DNA of 15,583 bases. Origin: Ilumatobacteraceae bacterium (GTDB lineage Bacteria; Actinomycetota; Acidimicrobiia; Acidimicrobiales; Ilumatobacteraceae). The translations under genes and the position numbers were made by a program. The notes under the pieces were generated by a model, which had not been told where the DNA came from, did not search any database, and saw only the letters and a program-made list of their open reading frames with translations. Shown piece by piece: positions 1 through 6,960 of this stretch; within the stretch, counting starts at the first letter, position 1; each line of letters starts with the position of its first letter. The stretch is from contig JANQZQ010000102.1 in NCBI GenBank assembly GCA_030728545.1, positions 1-15,583 of the forward strand. The letters are read 5' to 3'.

Positions 1-2150
1 CCGGCACCTTTGACGCCGTCGTCCATCATGATGTAGCAAAACGGACAGGCCGTGGCCACACGGGTTGCGCCGGTGGCGATTGCCTCGCGGGCTCGTTCGT
101 CGTTCACCTTGGTGCCGATGTTTTCTTCCATCCACATGCGTGCACCACCAGCACCACAGCACATGCCTTGGGTGCCGTTGCGCGGCATCTCCACTACTTG
201 AATGCCCTTGATTGAACCGACCACTTTTCGCGGCGCCAAGTACACGTCGTTGTGGCGGCCCAGATAGCACGAGTCGTGGTAGGTAATGCGGTCATCGAGT
301 GATGCGTTGCTCATATCCAGTTGACCCGAGTCGATGAGTTCTTCCAATAACTGTGTGTGGTGCACCACTTCGTAGTTGCCGCCCAGTTGCGGGTATTCGT
401 TCTTCAGCGTGTTGAAGCAATGTGGGCACTGGGTGATGATTTTCTTGACACCCATGCCATTCAGCATCTCGACGTTCGGTGTGGCCAACATCTGGAAGAG
501 GTATTCGTTGCCGCTGCGTCGGGCACTGTCACCGGTGCACATTTCGCTGGGCCCCAGGATGGCCACGTCGATACCTGCGCGCTTCAACAACTTGGCCATG
601 GCCTGGGTGACTTTTTTGTTCTTGTCGTCGAATGATCCGGCACAGCCGACCCAGTAAAGGTATTCGTGCGTGAGTGGCGCGCCCGGGTCGAGGATGGTGA
701 CATCCAAATCATTTGCCCAGGCTGCGCGATCACCTTGGTTCATGCCCCACGGGTTGCCCTGGTTTTCCATGGCGCGGAAAGCGTTGCCAAGTTCGGCGGG
801 GAAGTTGCTTTCCATCAGCGTGAGGTAGCGACGCATGTCGAGAATCTTGTCGAGGATCTCGATGTTTACTGGGCAGATTTCGTCGCAGGCTTTGCATGAC
901 GTGCATGACCAGATTTCTTCGGCGGTGATGCGTTCGAATACCGAGTTGACGCTGACGGTGATTTCGCTGTCCACTCCGATGGGCGGCGAGACACGTCCAC
1001 CTGGGGCATGGGCGGCTGTGGCAGCCATGACTTCACCACTTTTCAGCACGATTTCGCGCGGATCAAGTGGTTTACCGGTGGCGCTCGCTGGGCACACGCT
1101 GGTGCAACGGCCACACATGGTGCATGAATCGAGATCGAGCAGTTGCTTCCAGGTGAAACTCTCGACGGTATTTACGCCGAACGACTCGAGTGATGTTTCG
1201 GCCAGGTTCGGCATGGCGCGCATCGCACCTTTTGGTCGGTCGCGGTCACGCAGATACATGTTGAGTGGCGACGTAAAGATGTGGCGCAGCATCGTGATGG
1301 GCAGCAGGGCCAGGAACGCAATGAAGGTGAGCACGTGAAACACCCACCAGCCCTGATGCCAGGTCTGCAGCGTGCTGAGTGATGCACCATTTACTGTCTG
1401 AGCCAGGGGCCACCCGACGATGCTCCATTTTTCGTAATCGATGTTCTTGCCCGCGGCCTGCTCGGAAGCGATGCGGAACATTTCGGCTCCGTATCCACTC
1501 ACGCCAATCGCCAGCATCACACCCAGAATCCATGCGTGCTCAGGCTTTGATTTAATACGGATGCGGTACGGCCGTTGCACGTAGCGACGCACGATGGCCC
1601 ACACCACGCCGCCAGTAAAGACAAGACCCGCGACGTCGCCAATGAGGGCGTAGCCGCGGTACACATCGCCATGCAAAAACTTGAGCGATTCAGGCATCTG
1701 GTGATCAATTTCCAACACCGTGGTAACCCCGAGCAACACGAGGAACCCGAAATACATCATCGAGTGCATGAGCCCGGCGGCCGAGTCGCGCAGCAACGTG
1801 CGCATGTAGACACCGGCACGGAAATCTTTGAGGCGTCGCTTGACATTTTTAGGTGTTGTTCGACGGTCGTCTGGCGCCCCGCGTTCCCAATTGCGGATGC
1901 GATCAGCAAAGCGCAATGACCCCCAGATGAGCATCATCGGAATGACGGTGTAAAAAGCGATAATCAGTGGCCCAGGAATGCCACCAAACACTTCGCGGTG
2001 TATCGGCGATGTGCTTTTCCAGCCCGTGAGTGCTGGAATAAGACCAGACACCAGGGTGAAGATTCCGATTCCACAGCCGAGGATGATTGACAGCTGGTAC
2101 GGCTTCAACCGTCGGGATTGCACGGCTGGCGAAATGGTGTCCCCTGACAT
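1..2150 (-). CDS. Membrane-anchored heterodisulfide reductase-like Fe-S oxidoreductase (C-terminus beyond window)
   Basis: An open frame of 716 codons runs from an ATG at 2150 off the left edge without a stop. Residues about 1-290 hold roughly six hydrophobic segments (near 20-42, 59-80, 124-146, 164-187, 205-223, 266-287), resembling NarI-type cytochrome b subunits; H129 and H272 are possible heme ligands. Two [4Fe-4S] motifs follow: C343/C346/C349/C353-P and C416/C419/C422/C426-P. Two cysteine-rich CCG-type domains come next, with C503, C538, CPHC (575-578), then C628, CCG (664-666) and CPFC (702-705). This layout matches the actinobacterial iron-sulfur reductase family (Rv0338c type), which is thought to move electrons between a membrane quinone or heme pool and a cytoplasmic acceptor; the true substrate is unknown. 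The start lies 24 bases after the upstream cyclic-nucleotide-binding gene, so the two are probably co-transcribed. No clear Shine-Dalgarno is visible, so the exact start is open. Confidence 0.88.
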   Translation of the reverse strand, partial: MSGDTISPAVQSRRLKPYQLSIILGCGIGIFTLVSGLIPALTGWKSTSPIHREVFGGIPGPLIIAFYTVIPMMLIWGSLRFADRIRNWERGAPDDRRTTPKNVKRRLKDFRAGVYMRTLLRDSAAGLMHSMMYFGFLVLLGVTTVLEIDHQMPESLKFLHGDVYRGYALIGDVAGLVFTGGVVWAIVRRYVQRPYRIRIKSKPEHAWILGVMLAIGVSGYGAEMFRIASEQAAGKNIDYEKWSIVGWPLAQTVNGASLSTLQTWHQGWWVFHVLTFIAFLALLPITMLRHIFTSPLNMYLRDRDRPKGAMRAMPNLAETSLESFGVNTVESFTWKQLLDLDSCTMCGRCTSVCPASATGKPLDPREIVLKSGEVMAATAAHAPGGRVSPPIGVDSEITVSVNSVFERITAEEIWSCTSCKACDEICPVNIEILDKILDMRRYLTLMESNFPAELGNAFRAMENQGNPWGMNQGDRAAWANDLDVTILDPGAPLTHEYLYWVGCAGSFDDKNKKVTQAMAKLLKRAGIDVAILGPSEMCTGDSARRSGNEYLFQMLATPNVEMLNGMGVKKIITQCPHCFNTLKNEYPQLGGNYEVVHHTQLLEELIDSGQLDMSNASLDDRITYHDSCYLGRHNDVYLAPRKVVGSIKGIQVVEMPRNGTQGMCCGAGGARMWMEENIGTKVNDERAREAIATGATRVATACPFCYIMMDDGVKGA

Positions 2151-2174
2151 GTCAAGGGCAAACGCTAGTTGTGT

Positions 2175-2600
2175 TCAGCTCACAACTGCGCGGTCGAGTT
2201 CGCGAACGCGCGAGGCCAATGTGGCCAACAATTTGCTGGAAAGCACCGGCACATCGTGCAAAACGCTGTGAAAATGCCGCTGGCTGATGACCAACACTTC
2301 ACAGTCGGTGTCACAGGTGACGGTTGCAGTGCGGGGGCCGTGGTCCAACAATGACAGTTCGCCGACCATTGCACCGGCACCAATTGATGCAAGTTTCTTG
2401 CCGTTACGGCGCACCGTGGCCTTGCCCTTCACGATGATGAACGCCTCGCGGCCAGGTTGACCTTGTTCGGTGAGTACGCGACCGGCTTTGAACGTGACTT
2501 CGTCAGCAACTTTGACGATGCGAGCGAGATCTTTTTTGGAGCACGACGAAAACAAAGGAACGTGATGCAACGTAGTAAGGGGATTGAGGGTGTTGGGCAT
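2175..2600 (-). CDS. Stand-alone cyclic-nucleotide-binding domain protein
   Basis: A protein of 141 residues that is nearly all one CRP/FNR-type cNMP-binding fold. The phosphate-binding cassette is clear: G80-E81-L-S-L-L, then P89-R90-T91-A92. It keeps the Glu that contacts ribose and the Arg that contacts phosphate in cAMP receptors. The helix-turn-helix that follows in CRP is missing; only one helix (about 119-137) comes after the barrel, so this is not a DNA-binding regulator. The ATG at 2600 is preferred because the fold begins just after it and a TACCGT box sits 7 bases upstream. In-frame alternatives are ATG 2618 and TTG 2630, neither with a Shine-Dalgarno. The next gene downstream is the Fe-S oxidoreductase, so it may tune that enzyme or bind to it. 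The cNMP domain call is firm; the role is inferred. Confidence 0.85.
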   Translation of the reverse strand: MPNTLNPLTTLHHVPLFSSCSKKDLARIVKVADEVTFKAGRVLTEQGQPGREAFIIVKGKATVRRNGKKLASIGAGAMVGELSLLDHGPRTATVTCDTDCEVLVISQRHFHSVLHDVPVLSSKLLATLASRVRELDRAVVS

Positions 2601-2607
2601 GCCCTCA

Positions 2608-2613
2608 ACGGTA
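2608..2613 (-). promoter_or_regulatory. Candidate -10 box for the cNMP-binding gene
   Basis: On the minus strand TACCGT fits TANNNT and lies 7 bases before the ATG at 2600, which would place transcription start at or next to the start codon. No convincing -35 box is seen. Support comes mainly from the same arrangement at gpmA and hisD in this window. Confidence 0.35.
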
Positions 2614-2623
2614 CGCATGTATT

Positions 2624-2639
2624 CGTGCAACAGTGCACA
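2624..2639. promoter_or_regulatory. CRP-like palindrome upstream of the cNMP-binding gene
   Basis: The sequence CGTGC-N6-GCACA (TGTGC-N6-GCACG on the other strand) has the geometry of a CRP-family site, with nine of ten arm bases symmetric in type. It is centred about 31 bases upstream of the proposed transcription start at 2600, so a bound protein would cover the core promoter. It could be a chance palindrome: the arms are short and only one copy was noticed. Confidence 0.25.
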
Positions 2640-2659
2640 AATACAAGGTGATGGTTGTC

Positions 2660-3463
2660 TCAGGTGCCTGCTTGGCCAGCAACGTCGTGAGTTGCAGCAG
2701 CAATCGCAGCAGCATCACCAAGATAAGCGACGTGCGCCACACGCAACTCGCGTCGGTGGCGATCATCGTCGCTCACGGGCTCGAACTCATATTTACGCGG
2801 AATTCCGGTCGGAATGTTGAGATCAGCGATCGCCGCCTCGCTCAGTTGTTCGAGATGCATGGCGAGTGCCCGCAATGAATTGCCATGCGCCACCACGAGC
2901 ACATGTTTGCCATCCTGCAATTGCGGCACCAATACTTCTTGCCAAAACGGCACCACTCGCGCAACGACATCACGTAGGCACTCGGTGGCAGGAAGCAATG
3001 CGGGGTCAATATGGGAGTATCGCGCATCGTTGGCTGGGTGTTCGGGGCTTGATCGATCTACCGGTGGCGGTGGCACGTCGTAGCTGCGGCGCCACAATTT
3101 GGTTTGCTCAACGCCGTGTTGTTGCGTGGTCTGTTTTTTATCGAGACCCTGTAGCGCGCCGTAGTGGCGTTCATTGAGCCGCCAATCCTGCACCACGCCC
3201 ACCGCTGGTTGCCCAAGTTGTGCGAGCGCCCGACGGTTGGTCTCGATTGCCCGCGTCAACAGCGAGGTGTACACCGAGTCGAATTGCAACCCTGCGTCGC
3301 GCAGCGTGCGACCAGCGGCATCGGCTTCGTTTTCGCCCCGCGGGCTGAGGGGCACGTCGTGCCAACCAGTGAACAAGTTCAACTCGTTCCAGGTGCTTTG
3401 GCCGTGGCGCAACAACACCAACGTGCCAGCCCGGCTCGTTGATTGTTGTGTTGTGGCGTTCAC
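2660..3463 (-). CDS. gpmA: 2,3-bisphosphoglycerate-dependent phosphoglycerate mutase
   Basis: Interconverts 3-phosphoglycerate and 2-phosphoglycerate in glycolysis and gluconeogenesis, in the cytoplasm. The protein has 267 residues, near the 230-250 usual for the family, with a short unstructured head of about 12 residues. Visible motifs are the phosphohistidine site LLRHGQSTWN (catalytic H20), FTGWHDVPLS, the conserved TSLLTRAIET, LNERHYGALQG (acid/base E98), the second histidine AHGNSLRAL (H193) and NIPTGIP near 216-222. The start is GTG at 3463; no ATG lies between it and the catalytic motif, and there is no Shine-Dalgarno. A TAGCCT box ends 6 bases before the GTG, which fits a leaderless message. 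It is divergent from rbsK across 44 bases and is followed after about 60 bases by the cyclic-nucleotide-binding gene. The family call is secure; the exact N-terminus is less so. Confidence 0.95.
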   Translation of the reverse strand: MNATTQQSTSRAGTLVLLRHGQSTWNELNLFTGWHDVPLSPRGENEADAAGRTLRDAGLQFDSVYTSLLTRAIETNRRALAQLGQPAVGVVQDWRLNERHYGALQGLDKKQTTQQHGVEQTKLWRRSYDVPPPPVDRSSPEHPANDARYSHIDPALLPATECLRDVVARVVPFWQEVLVPQLQDGKHVLVVAHGNSLRALAMHLEQLSEAAIADLNIPTGIPRKYEFEPVSDDDRHRRELRVAHVAYLGDAAAIAAATHDVAGQAGT

Positions 3464-3469
3464 GCCGCA

Positions 3470-3475
3470 AGGCTA
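3470..3475 (-). promoter_or_regulatory. Candidate -10 box for gpmA
   Basis: TAGCCT on the minus strand, six bases before the GTG start of gpmA. The spacing would start the transcript on the start codon itself. It lies in the 44-base divergent region shared with rbsK. No -35 box is recognisable. Confidence 0.4.
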
Positions 3476-3507
3476 GAGCGCATGCCAGGTCTGCCAGAGT
3501 TGTGTGC

Positions 3508-4404
3508 ATGACCCAGCACCAGCCGTTTGATGTTGTGGTCGTGGGGTCGGCCAATATGGATTTGGTGGCACGCGTGGTGCGACTCCCGCATCCCGGCGAA
3601 ACCGTCTCGGCTCACGATTATTTTGAGGCCTGCGGTGGCAAGGGTGCCAATCAAGCGATTGCTGCGGCGCGGGCCGGTGCGCGCACAGCATTCATTGGTG
3701 CTGTCGGCAGCGATGCAGCTGGCGACACCTTGCGCTCAGCATTTATCGGTGATGCAGTCGATGTCAGCATGCTCGCCACGGTGCGCGAACCAACTGGTCG
3801 CGCATTGATTGGCGTGTCTGACGATGCCGAGAATCTCATCATCGTGGTGCCGGGCGCCAACCACGCACTGTCGGTTGACCACATTGACGCAGCAGCAGCG
3901 CTGTTGGCAAATGCCAAGGTGGTGTTGGTGCAACTTGAAGTCCGCCTCGCTGTCGTGCAGCGTGCCGTAGAATTCGCTGGTCGCGACACCCTCGTCGTGT
4001 TGAACCCCGCACCAGCAAGCGAACTGCCCGATGACGTGTTGCGTCATGTTGATGTGATCACCCCCAACGAACACGAAGTTGCGTTGCTGGGTGGCGCGGC
4101 AGCACTCGTGGCCCGCGGGGTGGCCAATGTGGTCGTTACCCAAGGTGCGCGTGGGGCACTGCTGGTGACACGTGATGGCGAGACACGAATCGAGCCGTTC
4201 GCAGTGACCCCGGTCGACACCACTGGCGCGGGGGATGCATTTTGTGGGGTGCTCAGTGCCCGGCTAGCGGTGGCTGGCGGGTTGGCTGAGCTGGCCCTGG
4301 CGTTGCGGGCTGCGGCGGTTGCTGGGGCACTCGCGACCCAGACCGCTGGGGCGGTGCCGTCGCTGCCAGCCTGGGCGCAGGTGGCCACAGCGTTGCAGCA
4401 GTAG
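3508..4404 (+). CDS. rbsK: Ribokinase (PfkB family sugar kinase)
   Basis: Phosphorylates D-ribose to ribose 5-phosphate with ATP, feeding the pentose phosphate pathway and PRPP synthesis. The protein has 298 residues (E. coli RbsK has 309). Ribokinase signatures run in order: GSANMDL (13-19), the first PfkB signature GGKGANQA (43-50), VPGAN (114-118), QLE (142-144), NPAP (166-169), TPNE (185-188), and the anion-hole/catalytic motif TTGAGDAF (238-245) with catalytic base D243. The GGKGAN and NPAP/TPNE set favours ribokinase over fructokinase or adenosine kinase, though another sugar or nucleoside cannot be excluded. The ATG at 3508 is chosen because the fold begins five residues later; the frame stays open upstream to 3439 but that part overlaps gpmA. 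No Shine-Dalgarno is seen; CAGAGT 7 bases upstream is a weak -10 candidate. No ribose transporter or repressor gene lies nearby. Confidence 0.92.
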   Translation: MTQHQPFDVVVVGSANMDLVARVVRLPHPGETVSAHDYFEACGGKGANQAIAAARAGARTAFIGAVGSDAAGDTLRSAFIGDAVDVSMLATVREPTGRALIGVSDDAENLIIVVPGANHALSVDHIDAAAALLANAKVVLVQLEVRLAVVQRAVEFAGRDTLVVLNPAPASELPDDVLRHVDVITPNEHEVALLGGAAALVARGVANVVVTQGARGALLVTRDGETRIEPFAVTPVDTTGAGDAFCGVLSARLAVAGGLAELALALRAAAVAGALATQTAGAVPSLPAWAQVATALQQ

Positions 4405-4449
4405 GGCCGGCGCCCTGTAGAGCAGGCCTGATACCCGAGTGACAAAGAA

Positions 4450-4470
4450 CCTGAGCCGCAGCGGCTCAAG
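4450..4470. promoter_or_regulatory. HAIR operator (HspR binding site) upstream of dnaK
   Basis: The sequence CCTGAGC-N7-GCTCAAG matches the HspR-associated inverted repeat consensus CTTGAGT-N7-ACTCAAG at 11 of 14 defined positions with the exact spacer. The inner part is a perfect palindrome of 8-base arms around position 4460. It covers the expected -35 region of the dnaK promoter, and a gene for HspR lies in the same operon. HspR bound here should repress the operon until heat stress draws DnaK away. Confidence 0.85.
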
Positions 4471-4487
4471 TTTGGTGGGTGCCCCCT

Positions 4488-4493
4488 TAGGCT
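4488..4493 (+). promoter_or_regulatory. -10 box of the dnaK operon
   Basis: TAGGCT fits the actinobacterial TANNNT -10 box and begins 17 bases after the right end of the HAIR palindrome. It would give a leader of about 20 bases before the start codon. The same hexamer occurs upstream of purA. The -35 hexamer would fall in the right arm of the operator and does not look like TTGACA. Confidence 0.6.
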
Positions 4494-4509
4494 ACAAGCC
4501 TCACGTTAC

Positions 4510-4515
4510 GGAGGT
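4510..4515 (+). promoter_or_regulatory. Strong Shine-Dalgarno of dnaK
   Basis: GGAGGT six bases before the ATG at 4522. It is the strongest ribosome binding site in the window and fixes the dnaK start. Confidence 0.85.
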
Positions 4516-4521
4516 AACTAC

Positions 4522-6369
4522 ATGCCCAAGGCAGTCGGAATCGATCTCGGAACCACCAACTCTGTTGTTGCTGTTTTAGAAGCAGGCGAACCCGTCGTCA
4601 TCCCCAACTCCGAAGGGGCCCGCACCACACCATCGGTGGTGGCGTTTTCCAAATCGGGTGAAGTGCTTGTTGGCGAAGTCGCCAAGCGTCAGGCCATCAC
4701 CAACCACGATCGCACGTTCCGCAGCATCAAGCGATTCATGGGGCAGAACTGGCACTCAGAAGATATTGATGGCAAAAAGTACACCCCGCAAGAAATCAGC
4801 GCCCGCACGTTGATGAAGCTCAAGCGTGATGCCGAGGCGTACCTCGGTGACACGGTGACCCAGGCAGTCATCACCGTGCCCGCCTATTTCGATGACGCAC
4901 AGCGCACGGCCACCAAAGAAGCCGGCCAGATTGCTGGTCTCGAAGTGTTGCGCATTATCAACGAACCAACAGCCGCTGCGCTGGCCTATGGCCTCGACAA
5001 AGGCTCGCAAGAAGAGACCGTGCTCGTGTTCGACTTGGGCGGCGGCACATTCGACGTGAGCGTGTTGGAGATTGGTGACGGGGTCTTTGAAGTAAAGAGC
5101 ACGCACGGCGACACTCATCTCGGCGGCGACGATTGGGACCAACGTGTGATGGATTGGTTGGTTACCCAATTCAAAGCCGCTCACGGTGTGGACTTGAGCA
5201 AGGATCGCATGGCGATTCAGCGTTTGAAAGAAGCTGCTGAGAAAGCAAAAATCGAATTGTCGCAGGTGCCCCAGACGCAGATCAATCTGCCGTTCATCAC
5301 GGCAACAGAAAATGGTCCGTTGCACCTCGACGAGTCACTGACTCGAGCCAAGTTTCAAGAAATGACCGCCGACTTGCTCGAGCGCTGCCGCAAACCGTTC
5401 GAGCAAGCCATCACGGATGCCGGGCTCACCAAAGGCCAGATTCAACACGTCATCCTCGTTGGCGGCTCGACCCGCATGCCTGCGGTGCAAGAACTCGTGC
5501 AATCCTTCACCGGCAAAGAGCCAAACCGCACGGTGAACCCCGACGAAGTCGTGGCAGTTGGTGCAGCAGTGCAAGCCGGTGTGTTGCGTGGCGATGTCAA
5601 AGACATCTTGCTGCTCGACGTGACACCGCTATCGCTCGGCATCGAAACCAAAGGTGGCGTCATGACCCGCTTGATTGAGCGCAACACCACGATTCCGACC
5701 CGACGCACCGAAACATTCACCACGGCCGAAGACATGCAGCCATCGGTGGAGATCCACGTGTTGCAGGGTGAGCGCGAAATGGCGTCGTATAACAAGACCC
5801 TCGGCAAGTTTCAATTGGTTGACCTGCCACCCGCCCCGCGTGGTGTGCCGCAAATCGAAGTTACTTTCGACATCGATGCCAACGGCATCGTGCACGTGTC
5901 GGCCAAAGATCGGGCGACGAACAAAGAACAGTCGATGACGATCACCGGCCAGTCGTCGTTGTCGAAAGACGACATCAACCAGATGGTGAAGGACGCCGAA
6001 GCACACGCCGACGAAGATCGCCAGCGTCGTGCCGATGCCGAAGTTCGCAACAACGCCGACTCGCTCGTGTACCAGACCGAAAAGGTGCTGCGTGAGCAGG
6101 GTGAAAAGGTCACTGAAGACGAACGCAAGGCAGTCGAGCAGCCACTTGCCGACTTGAAAACGGCGTTGGGTAGCAACGACGTTGACACGATCAAGAACGC
6201 AACCGAGAAACTCATGACTGCCAGCCAGGCATTCAGCCAAAAGTTGTATGAAGCAGCATCGCGCGATGCAAATGCGTCAGGAACTTCGGCTAGCGGTCAG
6301 GCAGCCGACGGTGCAACGGCAGGCAACGATGGCGACATCGTGGATGCCGAAATTGTCGACGAGAAATAG
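4522..6369 (+). CDS. dnaK: Molecular chaperone DnaK (Hsp70)
   Basis: ATP-driven chaperone that binds exposed hydrophobic peptide stretches, folds new proteins and passes aggregates to ClpB. The protein has 615 residues. The nucleotide-binding domain (1 to about 360) shows GIDLGTTNS (6-14), K70 in FRSIKRFMG, NEPTAAALAYG, DLGGGTFD (171-178) and VGGSTRMP (313-320). The interdomain linker DILLLD (361-366) is intact and leads to the substrate-binding domain with DVTPLSLGIET and ERNTTIPT. The helical lid ends in an Ala/Gly-rich tail and the usual bacterial acidic terminus VDAEIVDEK. Compared with E. coli DnaK, a block of about 20 residues after the first lobe is absent, as in Gram-positive and actinobacterial Hsp70s. 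It is first in its operon, under the HAIR operator. The product also likely serves as co-repressor with HspR, as shown in Streptomyces; that is inferred here. Confidence 0.99.
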   Translation: MPKAVGIDLGTTNSVVAVLEAGEPVVIPNSEGARTTPSVVAFSKSGEVLVGEVAKRQAITNHDRTFRSIKRFMGQNWHSEDIDGKKYTPQEISARTLMKLKRDAEAYLGDTVTQAVITVPAYFDDAQRTATKEAGQIAGLEVLRIINEPTAAALAYGLDKGSQEETVLVFDLGGGTFDVSVLEIGDGVFEVKSTHGDTHLGGDDWDQRVMDWLVTQFKAAHGVDLSKDRMAIQRLKEAAEKAKIELSQVPQTQINLPFITATENGPLHLDESLTRAKFQEMTADLLERCRKPFEQAITDAGLTKGQIQHVILVGGSTRMPAVQELVQSFTGKEPNRTVNPDEVVAVGAAVQAGVLRGDVKDILLLDVTPLSLGIETKGGVMTRLIERNTTIPTRRTETFTTAEDMQPSVEIHVLQGEREMASYNKTLGKFQLVDLPPAPRGVPQIEVTFDIDANGIVHVSAKDRATNKEQSMTITGQSSLSKDDINQMVKDAEAHADEDRQRRADAEVRNNADSLVYQTEKVLREQGEKVTEDERKAVEQPLADLKTALGSNDVDTIKNATEKLMTASQAFSQKLYEAASRDANASGTSASGQAADGATAGNDGDIVDAEIVDEK

Positions 6370-6401
6370 TCGTCTCGACCAAAAGCAAAACGAGGCCCAA
6401 C

Positions 6402-6941
6402 ATGTCTGATGACATCACCATCTCCAACCCGGATCCTGCTGACGACGCAAGTCGGCTGATTGGTGAAGATGTTGCAGATGCCTCGTCGGCCGGCACCGAC
6501 GAAACACTTGATGTTGCAGATTTGTTGGATGCCGTCGCCAAAGAACGTGACGAATTCAAGGATTTGGCTTTGCGGTTGCAGGCAGATTTTGAGAACTTTC
6601 GCAAACGTGTAGCCACCCAACTCGGCGATGATGTTGATCGAGCAACTGGAAAAATTGTGGAGTCGATTTTGCCGGTGCTGGACGCCTGTGAAGCGGCTGC
6701 GGCCCACGGGGTGCAGGGCATCGAGTCGGTGTGGTCGGCGCTGCTTGGTTCACTGCAAAAGCAAGGCCTCGAAGCACTTGATTTGGCCGACAAACCATTT
6801 GATCCGTCGACTGCCGAGGCCGTAGTGCATGAACCAGGTAGCGAAGACGGCACCGGCCCAGTGGTGAGTGAAGTGTTGCGCACGGGATACCGCTGGAAAG
6901 GGCGTGTCGTGCGCGCAGCGATGGTCAAGGTCAAGGGTTGA
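6402..6941 (+). CDS. grpE: Nucleotide exchange factor GrpE
   Basis: Releases ADP from DnaK so that substrate can leave and a new cycle start; works as a dimer in the cytoplasm and acts as a heat sensor. The protein has 179 residues. An acidic, probably disordered head (1-38) is followed by a long coiled-coil helix (about 39-85) that carries the FENFRKR signature at 63-69. LPVLDACEAA (90-99) leads into the four-helix part, and the C-terminal beta wing that contacts DnaK carries the GrpE signature VLRTGYRWKGRVVRAAMVKV (158-177). It starts 32 bases after dnaK with a GAGG ribosome site nearby, and is followed 19 bases later by dnaJ. There is no promoter-like sequence between the genes, so it should be read from the dnaK promoter. 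Composition and length are normal for the family. Confidence 0.98.
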   Translation: MSDDITISNPDPADDASRLIGEDVADASSAGTDETLDVADLLDAVAKERDEFKDLALRLQADFENFRKRVATQLGDDVDRATGKIVESILPVLDACEAAAAHGVQGIESVWSALLGSLQKQGLEALDLADKPFDPSTAEAVVHEPGSEDGTGPVVSEVLRTGYRWKGRVVRAAMVKVKG

Positions 6942-6960
6942 ACGCACAAGCGAGGCGTAC

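Noticed and set aside
835..1338. 167-codon plus-strand frame within the Fe-S oxidoreductase
   Set aside because: The opposite strand carries a continuous 716-codon frame with ordered Fe-S motifs, so this frame is a by-product.
4403..4416. Possible terminator after rbsK (AGGGC-CGGC-GCCCT)
   Set aside because: The stem has only five pairs, overlaps the stop codon, and has no T run. It may be real but cannot be told from chance in this GC-rich stretch.
6358..6374. Small stem-loop over the dnaK stop (GACGA-N7-TCGTC)
   Set aside because: Five base pairs with a seven-base loop is weak. An attenuating or stabilising hairpin between dnaK and grpE is conceivable but not supported by sequence alone.
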